Assembly (NCBI RefSeq): GCF_007827595.1
Contig: NZ_VISR01000009.1
Span: 186,001 to 250,000, forward strand
DNA length: 64,000 nt
From: Streptomyces sp. BK340
Lineage (GTDB): Bacteria > Actinomycetota > Actinomycetes > Streptomycetales > Streptomycetaceae
Direction of reading: 5' to 3'
Both the position numbers and the translations under genes were made by a program. Each line of letters starts with the position of its first letter. The stretch's first letter is position 1. Positions 40,846 to 48,483 of this stretch are shown in pieces. The notes beneath the pieces were generated by a model. The model saw nothing but the letters and a program-made list of their open reading frames with translations, was not told where the DNA came from and made no database searches.

Positions 40846-42328
40846 CCCCGCCCAGGGGCAGCCGTACGGTGAACGTCGTCGCCCCCGGCCCGCTCTCCAG
40901 CCCGACGCTCCCCCCGTGCGCCTCCACCACCGCCGCCACGATCGACAGGCCGAGGCCGGCACCGCCGCCGGGCGCGTCCTGGCGGCGGCGGTGTTCCGCG
41001 CGGGTGAAGCGTTCGAAGACGCCCGGCTGAACCTCCCCGGGGACACCGGGGCCGTCGTCGTGGACCGAGAGGCGGGCCGAACCGTCCTCGGTGTCCAGGG
41101 TCACCGTCACCTTGGTGCCGACAGGTGTGTGCACACGTGCGTTGGCCAACAGGTTGGCCAACACCTGTTGGAGGCGGTGGGTGTCGCCCGTGACCGTGAC
41201 CGGTTCCTCCGGAAGGTCCAGGGTCCAGCGGTGGTCGGGGCCGGCGGCCCGGGCGTCCGTCACGGCGTCCAGGACCAGGTGGGTCAGGTCGACCGGGCGG
41301 CGCTCCAGCGGGCGGCCCGCGTCGAGCCGGGCCAGCAGGAGCAGGTCGTCGACCATCTCGCCCATGCGGGAGGACTCGGCGGCGATGCGCTCCAGGGCGC
41401 GGGTCACCTCCGGTGGGACCGGCCCAGGGTGCAGCAGGGCCAGCTCGGCGTGGCCGCGGACCGAGGCGACCGGGGTGCGCAGCTCGTGGCTGGCGTCGGC
41501 GGCGAAGCGGCGCAGCCGCTCCTCGCTGGCGTGGCGTTTGGTCAGGGCGTCCTCGACATGGCCCAGCATGCGGTTGAAGGCGGCCGAGACCCGGCCGACC
41601 TCGCTGCGGGAGTCGGGTTCCGGGGCGCGCGCCGGCAGGGCCACCTCGCCGCTGGCCAGCGGCAGCTCGCTGACCCGGGTGGCGGTCGCAGCGACCCTGC
41701 TGAGCGGGCGCAGCGACCAGCGGACCCAGAAGGCCCCGGTCACGCCGGTCGCCACCAGGGCGAGACCGAAGACGATGCCGGCCACCGCTTCGAGACGGTG
41801 GACGGCGGCCTGGACGGGCTCCAGCGGAAGGCCGACGACCAGCACGTCCCCGTCCCGGCCCGGCTTGGCGACGATCCGGTAGTCGTCCAGGGCGGAGAGT
41901 TCGACGGTGTGGGGCCTGCCGTCGGCCGGTACGGCGGCCAGGGCCTTCCGGTCCCCGGCGGTGAGGTCCACGCCCAGGTCCGCGGACGGGTCGCCGGAGC
42001 GGATGAGGCCCTTGTTGGTGACCTCGCCGTTCAGCAGGCGGGCGCCGAAGGTGCCGGTGGCCAGGCGGCGGGTGTCGCCCTGCTCGTCGCCGTCGTGATC
42101 GTCGGGCACCCGGCCGCCCGGCCCCGGGCGGTTGTGCTCCAGGCTCTCCGGGAACCGGGTGCCGGCCTGGGTGAGCTGCTCGTCCAGACGCTGGGTGAGG
42201 AAGCCGTTCAGCTCGACGACCGCGGCGAGTCCCACGGCCGCGCAGCTCACCGCGAGCAGGATCACCAGGGCGAAGGTGAGCCGGGCGCGCAGGGTGCGCG
42301 GCCGGGGCAGGCGTCGTACGGACCTCAC
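40832..42328 (-). CDS. Sensor histidine kinase
   Basis: 498 residues from GTG 42328, which overlaps the response-regulator stop by 4 bases (GTGA). Layout: first membrane span near residue 20 (LTFALVILLAVSCAAVGLAAV), an extracytoplasmic sensor of about 130 residues, a second span (VAGIVFGLALVATGVTGAFWV), a HAMP-like linker, the HisKA box ASHELRTPVASVRGHAEL, and the ATPase domain with N box NLLANARVHTP, G1 DDGPGVP and G2 GGAGLGLSI. It probably senses an envelope or redox signal and controls the divergent flavoprotein operon. Confidence 0.92.
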   Translation of the reverse strand: MRSVRRLPRPRTLRARLTFALVILLAVSCAAVGLAAVVELNGFLTQRLDEQLTQAGTRFPESLEHNRPGPGGRVPDDHDGDEQGDTRRLATGTFGARLLNGEVTNKGLIRSGDPSADLGVDLTAGDRKALAAVPADGRPHTVELSALDDYRIVAKPGRDGDVLVVGLPLEPVQAAVHRLEAVAGIVFGLALVATGVTGAFWVRWSLRPLSRVAATATRVSELPLASGEVALPARAPEPDSRSEVGRVSAAFNRMLGHVEDALTKRHASEERLRRFAADASHELRTPVASVRGHAELALLHPGPVPPEVTRALERIAAESSRMGEMVDDLLLLARLDAGRPLERRPVDLTHLVLDAVTDARAAGPDHRWTLDLPEEPVTVTGDTHRLQQVLANLLANARVHTPVGTKVTVTLDTEDGSARLSVHDDGPGVPGEVQPGVFERFTRAEHRRRQDAPGGGAGLGLSIVAAVVEAHGGSVGLESGPGATTFTVRLPLGGVSNG

Positions 42329-43080
42329 CGGGGCACCGGCTTCAGGACGTAGCCCGCGCCGCGGACCGTGTGGATCATGGGTTCGCGGCCCGCGTCCACC
42401 TTCTTGCGCAGGTAGGAGATGTACAGCTCGACCACATGGGCCCGGCCGCCGAAGTCGTACGACCACACCCGGTCGAGGATCTGCGCCTTGCTCAGCACCC
42501 GGCGCGGGTTGCGCATCAGGAAGCGGAGGAGTTCGAACTCGGTCGGCGAGAGTTCGACCAGCTCGCCGTTGCGGGTCACCTCGCGGGCCTCCTCGTCCAT
42601 GACCAGGTCGCCCACGGCCAGCCGCGGCCCCTCCTCCAGCTGGCGGGCCATGCCGGCACGGCGCAGCAGTCCGCGCAGCCGGGCGACGACCTCCTCCAGG
42701 CTGAAGGGCTTGGTGACGTAGTCGTCGCCGCCCGCCGTGATGCCGGCGATACGGTCCTCGACCGCGTCCCGGGCGGTGAGGAAGAGCACACAGACGTCCG
42801 CCTTCACCTCGCGCAGGCGGCGCAGCACCGTGAAGCCGTCGGTGTCCGGGAGCATCACGTCCAGGACGACGGCGTCGGGCAGCAGCTCGCGCGCGGCGGC
42901 GACCGCCGAGGCGCCGTCGCCGGCCGCGCGCACCTCCCAGCCCTCGTAGCGCAGGGCGCCGGTGAGCACCTCCGCGAGGTCGGGGTCGTCGTCGACGACG
43001 AGGACGCGCAGCGGGGTGCCGTCGGGTCGGGTGAGGGCGGGGCGGCCGGAGCGGGTGGTGTTCATCGCGTCTACCAGCAT
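42325..43080 (-). CDS. OmpR/PhoB-family response regulator
   Basis: 251 residues (another ATG at 43065 would shorten it by five). The receiver domain has the acidic pair VVDDDPD, phosphoryl-acceptor Asp in VLDVMLPDTDGF, Thr in LFLTARD and Lys in VTKPFS. The C-terminal winged helix is of OmpR type (SPTEFELLRFLMRNPRRVLSK, then GRAHVVELYISYLRKKVD). This class binds 11-base-spaced direct repeats, which are present in the divergent promoter region 35-90 bases upstream. Confidence 0.94.
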   Translation of the reverse strand: MLVDAMNTTRSGRPALTRPDGTPLRVLVVDDDPDLAEVLTGALRYEGWEVRAAGDGASAVAAARELLPDAVVLDVMLPDTDGFTVLRRLREVKADVCVLFLTARDAVEDRIAGITAGGDDYVTKPFSLEEVVARLRGLLRRAGMARQLEEGPRLAVGDLVMDEEAREVTRNGELVELSPTEFELLRFLMRNPRRVLSKAQILDRVWSYDFGGRAHVVELYISYLRKKVDAGREPMIHTVRGAGYVLKPVPR

Positions 43081-43114
43081 CTCTCGTGCGCCGGGCGGCC
43101 GGCCGCCGGGGCAG

Positions 43115-43170
43115 CTCTGAGTTTCCTCTGAGTCGGCTCGGTACGGCGCCCGCTCAGAGGTCCCTCAGAG
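43115..43170. promoter_or_regulatory. Four CTCTGAG repeats in mirrored tandem pairs
   Basis: CTCTGAG occurs at 43115-43121 and 43126-43132, an 11-base period. Its reverse complement CTCAGAG occurs at 43153-43159 and 43164-43170, again an 11-base period. The two pairs face each other across 20 bases between the divergent regulator and flavoprotein operons. This is a textbook layout for an OmpR-family regulator controlling both directions. Confidence 0.78.
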
Positions 43171-43219
43171 CTTCGGACCGCACAGTGGCCCGGCACGACG
43201 GACGAAGGGACGACCATTC

Positions 43220-44572
43220 ATGACCACCGTGGACGCGGGGCGGGCGGCGCCGCCCCTGCCCCTGACCGCACGGCGCTCCCTCGCGGGGCCGGTGCTGGCC
43301 GTGCTGTGGGCGGGAGCGGCGGCCGTGGTCGCGCTGTGGTGGGCGGACACGGACGCCGTGGTCGGTGCGGCGGGCCGGCTGACCGGGGCCGGGCGGATCG
43401 CCGGGCTGCTGTGCGGGTACGCCTGCGCGGTGCTGGTCGGGCTGATGGCCCGGGTGCCGCTGCTGGAGGTGCGGATCGGCTCCGACCGGGTGGCCCGCTG
43501 GCACGCGATGGCGGGCCGGTACACCGTGTGCCTGCTCGTCGCGCACATCGTGCTGATCCTGGCCGGGTACGCCGCCCAGGACCGCGCCTCGCTGTGGCAC
43601 GAGACGGTCACCGTCGTGCTGGACTACCCGGAGATGCTCAAGGCCACCGCCGGCACGGTGATCCTCTTCGCGGTCGGCGTCACCTCGGTGCGCGCCGCGC
43701 GCCGCCGCACGAGCCACGAGTTCTGGTACTACGTCCACCTCCTCACCTACGCGGCCGTCTTCCTCGCCTTCGGGCACCAGCTGGCGCTGGGTGAGGAGTT
43801 CAACGGCAAGCCGGTCGCCACCGCCTTCTGGTACGCGCTGTACCTCGGGGTGGCGGCCCTGGTGCTGTGGTTCCGGGTCCTCGCCCCGGTCCGGCTCAAC
43901 CGGCGGCACCGGCTGCGGGTGGAGTCGGTGCACCGGGAGGCGCCGGGCGTGTACTCGGTCGTCGTGCACGGGCGGCGCCTGGACGAGCTGGGCGCGCGGC
44001 CGGGTCAGTTCTTCCGCTGGCGGTTCCTCGCCGAGGGCATGAGCTGGACGTCGACGCCGTACTCCCTGTCGGCGCCGCCCCGCCCGGACCGGATGCGGAT
44101 CACGGTGAAGGCGCTCGGCGACCACAGCGCGGCCGTCGCGCTGCTGCGGCCGGGCACCCGGGTGTGGGCGGAGGGCCCGTACGGCTCGCTGACCGCCGAC
44201 CGGGCCACGGGGCAGCGGTCCCTGCTGATCGCGGCCGGGGTCGGCATCACCCCGCTGCGGGCGCTGTTCGAGACGCTGCCCGGCGAGGTCACCCTGCTCT
44301 ACCGGGCGCGCGGTGCCGAGGACCTGGCGCTGGGCGGCGAGCTGGAGGCGATCGCCCGCCGGCGGGGCGCGCGGGTGCTGTACGCGCTCAACGGGCCGCA
44401 CGGGGAACGGCCGAGCATCACGGCACAGTCGCTGCAGGCGACGTTCCCCGGGCTGGCGGGCCACGACGTGTACATCTGCGGCCCGCACGGCTTCGCCCAG
44501 GACGTGTACGGCGCGCTGCGGGCGGCCGGGGTCGCGGACCGTCGTATCCACCACGAGTCGTTCGAACTCTGA
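43220..44572 (+). CDS. Ferric-reductase-like transmembrane flavoprotein 1
   Basis: 450 residues. The N-terminal half has about six membrane spans with histidines suited to haem binding (RWHAMAGRYTVCLLVAHIVL and YYVHLLTYAAVFLAFGHQL). The C-terminal half is a ferredoxin-reductase-like domain: FAD site TPYSLSAPPRP, EGPYGSL, NAD(P)-site GVGITPLRALFETL and YICGPHGFAQDV. It would take electrons from cytoplasmic NAD(P)H through FAD and haem across the membrane. First gene of the five-gene redox operon. Confidence 0.9.
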   Translation: MTTVDAGRAAPPLPLTARRSLAGPVLAVLWAGAAAVVALWWADTDAVVGAAGRLTGAGRIAGLLCGYACAVLVGLMARVPLLEVRIGSDRVARWHAMAGRYTVCLLVAHIVLILAGYAAQDRASLWHETVTVVLDYPEMLKATAGTVILFAVGVTSVRAARRRTSHEFWYYVHLLTYAAVFLAFGHQLALGEEFNGKPVATAFWYALYLGVAALVLWFRVLAPVRLNRRHRLRVESVHREAPGVYSVVVHGRRLDELGARPGQFFRWRFLAEGMSWTSTPYSLSAPPRPDRMRITVKALGDHSAAVALLRPGTRVWAEGPYGSLTADRATGQRSLLIAAGVGITPLRALFETLPGEVTLLYRARGAEDLALGGELEAIARRRGARVLYALNGPHGERPSITAQSLQATFPGLAGHDVYICGPHGFAQDVYGALRAAGVADRRIHHESFEL

Positions 44573-44588
44573 GAGCTGTGAGGCCCGC

Positions 44589-45047
44589 GTGCACGCGTTG
44601 AAGAAGAACCGTCCCCTCCGCCGTATCGTGCTGGCGAGTGCGGCCACCGTCTCCGGAATGGTGCTGCTGCTGTCGCTGAAGCCGCACACGAGCCCCACGC
44701 TGGCGACGGCAGGCACCGAGTCACCCGCCCCGTCGAGCAGTTCGAGCCCGTCGGCCGGCGCCAGGCCGGGTACCAGGAGCGTCACCGGCGACACCGTCCA
44801 GACCCGGTGGGGCCCGGTGCAGGTGCGGGTGACGATCGAGAGCGGCAGGCTCACGGACGTGACGGCGATCAGCTATCCGCAGGACAACCCGCGCGACCAG
44901 GAGATCAACGGCTACGCCCTGCCGCAGCTGCGGCGCGAGGCGCTGGCCGCCCAGAGCGCGCAGATCGACACGGTCTCGGGAGCCACGTACACCAGCGAGG
45001 GTTACCGCCAGTCACTCCAGTCCGCCCTCGACTCCGCAAGCCGCTGA
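44589..45047 (+). CDS. Membrane-anchored FMN-binding protein, one domain
   Basis: 152 residues from GTG 44589, with GAGG nearby. One N-terminal membrane helix (RRIVLASAATVSGMVLLLSL) without a lipobox cysteine is followed by a Ser/Pro-rich linker and one FMN-binding domain. The flavinylation motif is DTVSGATYTSEGY, where a Thr of SGATYT would carry FMN as a phosphoester added by ApbE. It would accept electrons outside the membrane from the reductase. Spacing to its neighbours (16 and 59 bases) supports one operon. Confidence 0.88.
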   Translation: MHALKKNRPLRRIVLASAATVSGMVLLLSLKPHTSPTLATAGTESPAPSSSSSPSAGARPGTRSVTGDTVQTRWGPVQVRVTIESGRLTDVTAISYPQDNPRDQEINGYALPQLRREALAAQSAQIDTVSGATYTSEGYRQSLQSALDSASR

Positions 45048-45106
45048 ACACTCAGCGCATGCGGCACGTATCTGTGGGCCAAGGGTCAAGTCCCCACGGA
45101 GGAACC

Positions 45107-46489
45107 GTGACCACCACGCTCGCAGGCGGACGTGCCGCCCGCCGCCAGACGATGCGCCGCATCCGCCCGCGCCGCTCACCGGCCGTCCCGCTGCTGCTCG
45201 CGGTCTGGGCCGGTGCGGCGGCCGTGCTGTGGCTCTGGTGGCACAACACACCGTCCATCGCCGACGACAACAGCAGGATCCTGAACGCGGGCCGCATCAC
45301 CGGCCTGCTGGCCGGCTACCTGATGGCGCTGGTCGTGCTGCAGATGGCGCGCGTACCGGCGCTGGAACGGCGCGTCGGCTCCGACCGGGTGGCCCGCTGG
45401 CACGCGATGAGCGGCCGCTACACGCTCTGTCTGATCGTCGCGCACGTCTTCCTCACCATGTGGGGGTACGCGCTCCAGGCCGGCAAGTCGCTCGGCGACA
45501 TCGTCCAGCAGACCATCGACTCCATCAACCAGCTGCCGGACATGGGCAAGGCCGCCATCGGCATGGGCCTGTTCGTGGTCATCGGCCTGACGTCGATCGG
45601 CCCGGTCCGGCGCCGGCTGCCGTACGACACCTGGTACCACGTCCACCTGCTGACGTACGCGGCCGTGTTCCTGACGTTCTGGCACCAGATCACCACCGGC
45701 AACGACTTCGCGGTCGAGCCGACCGCCAAGACCTTCTGGTACGTGCTCTACGGCACCGTCACCGCGCTGGTCCTCTGGTACCGGATCCTCACCCCGATCC
45801 GGCTGAACCTCCGTCACCGCATGCGTGTGGAAGCGGTCATCGAGGAGACCCCGGGCATCGTGTCCGTGCTGATCGGCGGCCGGAAGCTGCACCGGATGGG
45901 CGCGGAGGCGGGCCAGTTCTTCCGCTGGCGGTTCCTCGCTCCCGGGATGCGGTTCAGCTCGCACCCGTACTCGCTGTCGGCGGCGCCCCGCCCCGAGACG
46001 CTGCGGATCACGGTGAAGGCGATCGGCGACCACAGTGCGGGGCTGCGCGAACTGACGCCCGGCACCCGGGTGTGGGCGGAGGGCCCGTACGGCGCGCTCA
46101 CCGCCCAGCGGCGCAGCAAGGGCAAGGTGCTGCTGGTCGCGGGCGGTGTCGGCATCACGCCGATGCGGGCGCTGTTCGAGACGCTGCCCGGCGCGGCCGG
46201 TGACATCACCCTGCTCTACCGGGCCAACACCACCCAGGACCTGGCCCTGTGGGACGAGCTGGCCGCGATCGCCGAGGAGCGCGGCGCCCGGCTGATGTAC
46301 GCGGTCAACAGCCCCGAGGGCGAGCGGCCGGACATCTCGGCAGAGAACCTCCAGCGGAAGATCCCGGACATCGATCACCACGATGTCTTCATGTGCGGCC
46401 CGCCCGGGTTCGCGCAGTCGGTGTACGAGGCACTGCGCGGCGCGGGAGTCCCCGCGCGCCGTATCCACCACGAGTCGTTCGAGATGTGA
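45107..46489 (+). CDS. Ferric-reductase-like transmembrane flavoprotein 2
   Basis: 460 residues from GTG 45107, with GGAGG four bases upstream. It is a paralogue of flavoprotein 1 with the same layout: haem-type histidines in RWHAMSGRYTLCLIVAHVFL and WYHVHLLTYAAVFLTFWHQ, then HPYSLSAAPRP, EGPYGAL, GVGITPMRALFETL and FMCGPPGFAQSV. Two copies in one operon suggest either heteromers or two acceptors. The longer upstream frame overlaps the FMN-binding gene and is a shadow. Confidence 0.9.
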   Translation: MTTTLAGGRAARRQTMRRIRPRRSPAVPLLLAVWAGAAAVLWLWWHNTPSIADDNSRILNAGRITGLLAGYLMALVVLQMARVPALERRVGSDRVARWHAMSGRYTLCLIVAHVFLTMWGYALQAGKSLGDIVQQTIDSINQLPDMGKAAIGMGLFVVIGLTSIGPVRRRLPYDTWYHVHLLTYAAVFLTFWHQITTGNDFAVEPTAKTFWYVLYGTVTALVLWYRILTPIRLNLRHRMRVEAVIEETPGIVSVLIGGRKLHRMGAEAGQFFRWRFLAPGMRFSSHPYSLSAAPRPETLRITVKAIGDHSAGLRELTPGTRVWAEGPYGALTAQRRSKGKVLLVAGGVGITPMRALFETLPGAAGDITLLYRANTTQDLALWDELAAIAEERGARLMYAVNSPEGERPDISAENLQRKIPDIDHHDVFMCGPPGFAQSVYEALRGAGVPARRIHHESFEM

Positions 46490-46506
46490 GCGGGAGCTGC
46501 GAAGCG

Positions 46507-47304
46507 ATGAGGAAGAGCCACCCCATTCGGCGCGTCGTGCTGGCCACCGCCGCCACCGTGTCCGGAGTCGTGCTGCTGCTGTCGCTGAAGCCCGCCTCGG
46601 ATCCGGCGGCCGCTTCGGCGGCGGGCGCGGCACCCCAGCAGACGGCGGCGGGGCAGGAGTCACCGCAGGGCGGGGCGCAGGCCGCCGGCACCGGCACGGT
46701 GACCGGAGACGTGGCGCAGACCCAGTACGGGGCCGTGCAGGTACGGCTGACCGTCGCGGGCGGCAAGATCACCAAGGCGGAGGCGGTGCAGGCGCCCAAG
46801 GGCGGCCTCAGCGACCAGAAGACCGAGCTCTCGGTGCCCAAGCTCAACCAGGAGGCCGTGGCGGCGCAGAGTGCGCAGATCGACGCGGTGTCCGGGGCGA
46901 CGTACACGAGCACGGGGTACAAGAAGTCGCTGCAGTCGGCGCTGGACAAGGTGAAGGCGTCCTCGGGGGCCTCGTCCGGCTCGTCCTCCGGGGCCTCGTC
47001 CGGGTCGTCCGCCGGGTCGGGCGCGGCGCAGGCCCGTACCGTCACCGGCAAGGCCGTGCAGACCCAGTACGGCACGGTCCAGGTCCGGGTCACGATCAGC
47101 AACGGGAAGATCACCAAGGCGGACGCGGTCCAGGCCCCGAAGGGCGGGCTCAGCGACCAGAAGACCGCCCTCGCCGTGCCCAAGCTCAACCAGGAGGCCG
47201 TGGCGGCCGGGACCGCGAACATCGACTCGGTCTCCGGGGCCACCTACACCAGCACCGGCTACAAGCAGTCGCTGCAGTCGGCGCTCGACCAGGCCGGTGG
47301 CTGA
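46507..47304 (+). CDS. Membrane-anchored FMN-binding protein, two domains
   Basis: 265 residues. An N-terminal membrane helix (RRVVLATAATVSGVVLLLSL) is followed by two FMN-binding domains of about 85 residues each, joined by a Ser/Gly linker (SSGASSGSSSGASSG). Flavinylation motifs are DAVSGATYTSTGY and DSVSGATYTSTGY, so it can carry two covalent FMNs. The two domains share QAPKGGLSDQKT and VPKLNQEAVAA, indicating internal duplication. It would be the longer electron wire partner of reductase 2. Confidence 0.88.
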   Translation: MRKSHPIRRVVLATAATVSGVVLLLSLKPASDPAAASAAGAAPQQTAAGQESPQGGAQAAGTGTVTGDVAQTQYGAVQVRLTVAGGKITKAEAVQAPKGGLSDQKTELSVPKLNQEAVAAQSAQIDAVSGATYTSTGYKKSLQSALDKVKASSGASSGSSSGASSGSSAGSGAAQARTVTGKAVQTQYGTVQVRVTISNGKITKADAVQAPKGGLSDQKTALAVPKLNQEAVAAGTANIDSVSGATYTSTGYKQSLQSALDQAGG

Positions 47305-48100
47305 CGCGGTGGCCGAGCCGGCTGAAGCTCCCGCCGCGGTGCGTCATGCGGAGGAGGTCATGGGGACCGTCTTCTCCTTCGACGTCCGCGGCGGGGAATC
47401 CGGTGCGGTGCGGCAGGCCTTGGACGAGGCGGTCGCGGGCCTGCACCGGGTCGACGCGCTCTTCTCCACCTACCGCGAGGACAGCGAGGTGTCGCGCCTT
47501 GCCCGGGGCGAGCTGACCGTGGCGCAGTGCGCTCCCGAGGTGGCCGAGGTGCTGGAGCTGGCGGCCGAGGCGGAACGGGTGAGCGACGGGTGGTTCAGCA
47601 CCCGGTACCGCGGGTCGCTGGATCCGACCGGGATCGTCAAGGGCTGGTCGGCGGAGCGGGCGGCGCGGCTGCTGGCGGCGGTGGACGGGGTGTGCGGGGT
47701 CAGTGTGAACGGCGGCGGTGACGTCCAGATGCTGGGCGCGCCGGAGCCGCAGCGGCCGTGGCGGGTCGGGGTGTCGGATCCGCTCCGCCCCGGTGGGCTG
47801 GCGGCGGTGATCTCGGCGGCCGGGGTGGACGAACTGTCGGTGGCGACGTCCGGCACGGCGGAACGGGGCGACCACATCGTGGATCCGCGTACCGGCAGGT
47901 CGGCGGTGACGGACCTGGTCGCGGTGACCGTGGTGGGGCCCCGGCTGACGTGGGTGGACTGCTGGGCCACGGCGGCGTTCGCGATGGGGTCGCGGGCGGG
48001 CCTGGCCTGGCTCGAGTCGCTGCCGGACGTGGAGGCGTTGCTGATCACGGCGGGTGACGAGGTGCGGTGCACCGGAGGGCTGGCGGCGCGACTCGGCTGA
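47297..48100 (+). CDS. apbE: FAD:protein FMN transferase ApbE
   Basis: 267 residues from GTG 47297, overlapping the preceding gene by 8 bases. ApbE features are VMGTVFSFDVRG, FSTYREDSEVSRL, DPTGIVKGWSAERAA, VNGGGDVQMLG and the metal-site HIVDPRTGRSA. It transfers FMN from FAD to Thr in SGAT-type motifs, matching the three such domains in this operon. No signal peptide is visible, although its targets appear to lie outside the membrane. Last gene of the redox operon. Confidence 0.92.
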   Translation: MADAVAEPAEAPAAVRHAEEVMGTVFSFDVRGGESGAVRQALDEAVAGLHRVDALFSTYREDSEVSRLARGELTVAQCAPEVAEVLELAAEAERVSDGWFSTRYRGSLDPTGIVKGWSAERAARLLAAVDGVCGVSVNGGGDVQMLGAPEPQRPWRVGVSDPLRPGGLAAVISAAGVDELSVATSGTAERGDHIVDPRTGRSAVTDLVAVTVVGPRLTWVDCWATAAFAMGSRAGLAWLESLPDVEALLITAGDEVRCTGGLAARLG

Positions 48101-48217
48101 GCATCGGCCCCCGGAGCAAGGATTTTTTTGATGTTTCTACCAATTTGCTCCCATAACGCCATCCAACTTCCTCGTTGGGACGTATCCCCTGTGGGGCAAG
48201 TTTCAGGAGGAACGCAT
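48101..48217 (+). promoter_or_regulatory. AT-rich leader of the His-rich peptide gene
   Basis: Markedly lower GC than its surroundings, with a T7 run at 48123-48129. It contains an inverted repeat GGAGCAA (48113-48119)/TTGCTCC (48145-48151) around the T-rich part, which may end the apbE transcript or be an operator, and a small hairpin CCAAC/GTTGG at 48163-48178. AGGAGG precedes the peptide start. No known metal-regulator box was recognised. Confidence 0.5.
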
Positions 48218-48409
48218 ATGGCCATCTTCAGCAGTCTCATGCCGGCAAAGCGTCACGACCATGGCGGCGACTCGTCGGGCCACGGCTCTTCGGGGCACGG
48301 CGACCGTCACGACCACGGCGACCACGGCGACCGTCACGGCCACGGTGACCACGGAGATCACGGAGATCACGGCGACCACGGCGGTCACGGAGGTCACGGC
48401 GGCTACTGA
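48218..48409 (+). CDS. 63-residue His/Gly/Asp-rich peptide
   Basis: From ATG 48218, with AGGAGG seven bases upstream. A short N-terminus (MAIFSSLMPAKRHDHGG) contains a Gly-Gly pair and is followed by two SSGHG motifs, then repeated DHG/GHG units to a terminal GGY. It has 15 histidines and no cysteine. The composition suggests binding of zinc, nickel or copper. The position just before an ABC exporter and a kinase-like gene, with a stem-loop after it, resembles a precursor peptide made in excess over its processing proteins. Function unknown. Confidence 0.75.
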   Translation: MAIFSSLMPAKRHDHGGDSSGHGSSGHGDRHDHGDHGDRHGHGDHGDHGDHGDHGGHGGHGGY

Positions 48410-48425
48410 TCGCACCCATAGGCTG

Positions 48426-48457
48426 AGCGGACCGGACTCGGGAGGACCCGGTCCGCT
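48426..48457 (+). terminator. Stem-loop between the peptide and exporter genes
   Basis: AGCGGACCGG (48426-48435) pairs perfectly with CCGGTCCGCT (48448-48457) around a 12-base loop. It starts 17 bases after the peptide stop and ends 26 bases before the exporter ATG, so it probably attenuates read-through or protects the peptide message. Confidence 0.7.
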
Positions 48458-48483
48458 TCACCGATCCCCGAGGAATCCACGCC

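Noticed and set aside
48261..48400. CRISPR-like short repeats in the His-rich gene
   Set aside because: The repeats are in-frame GACCACGG/GATCACGG codon repeats inside a coding gene, without spacers.
48203..48415. Minus-strand Val/Thr-rich frame opposite the His-rich peptide
   Set aside because: It is the reverse reading of the DHG repeats, which gives Val/Ser/Thr/Ala filler; the plus-strand frame has the AGGAGG site.
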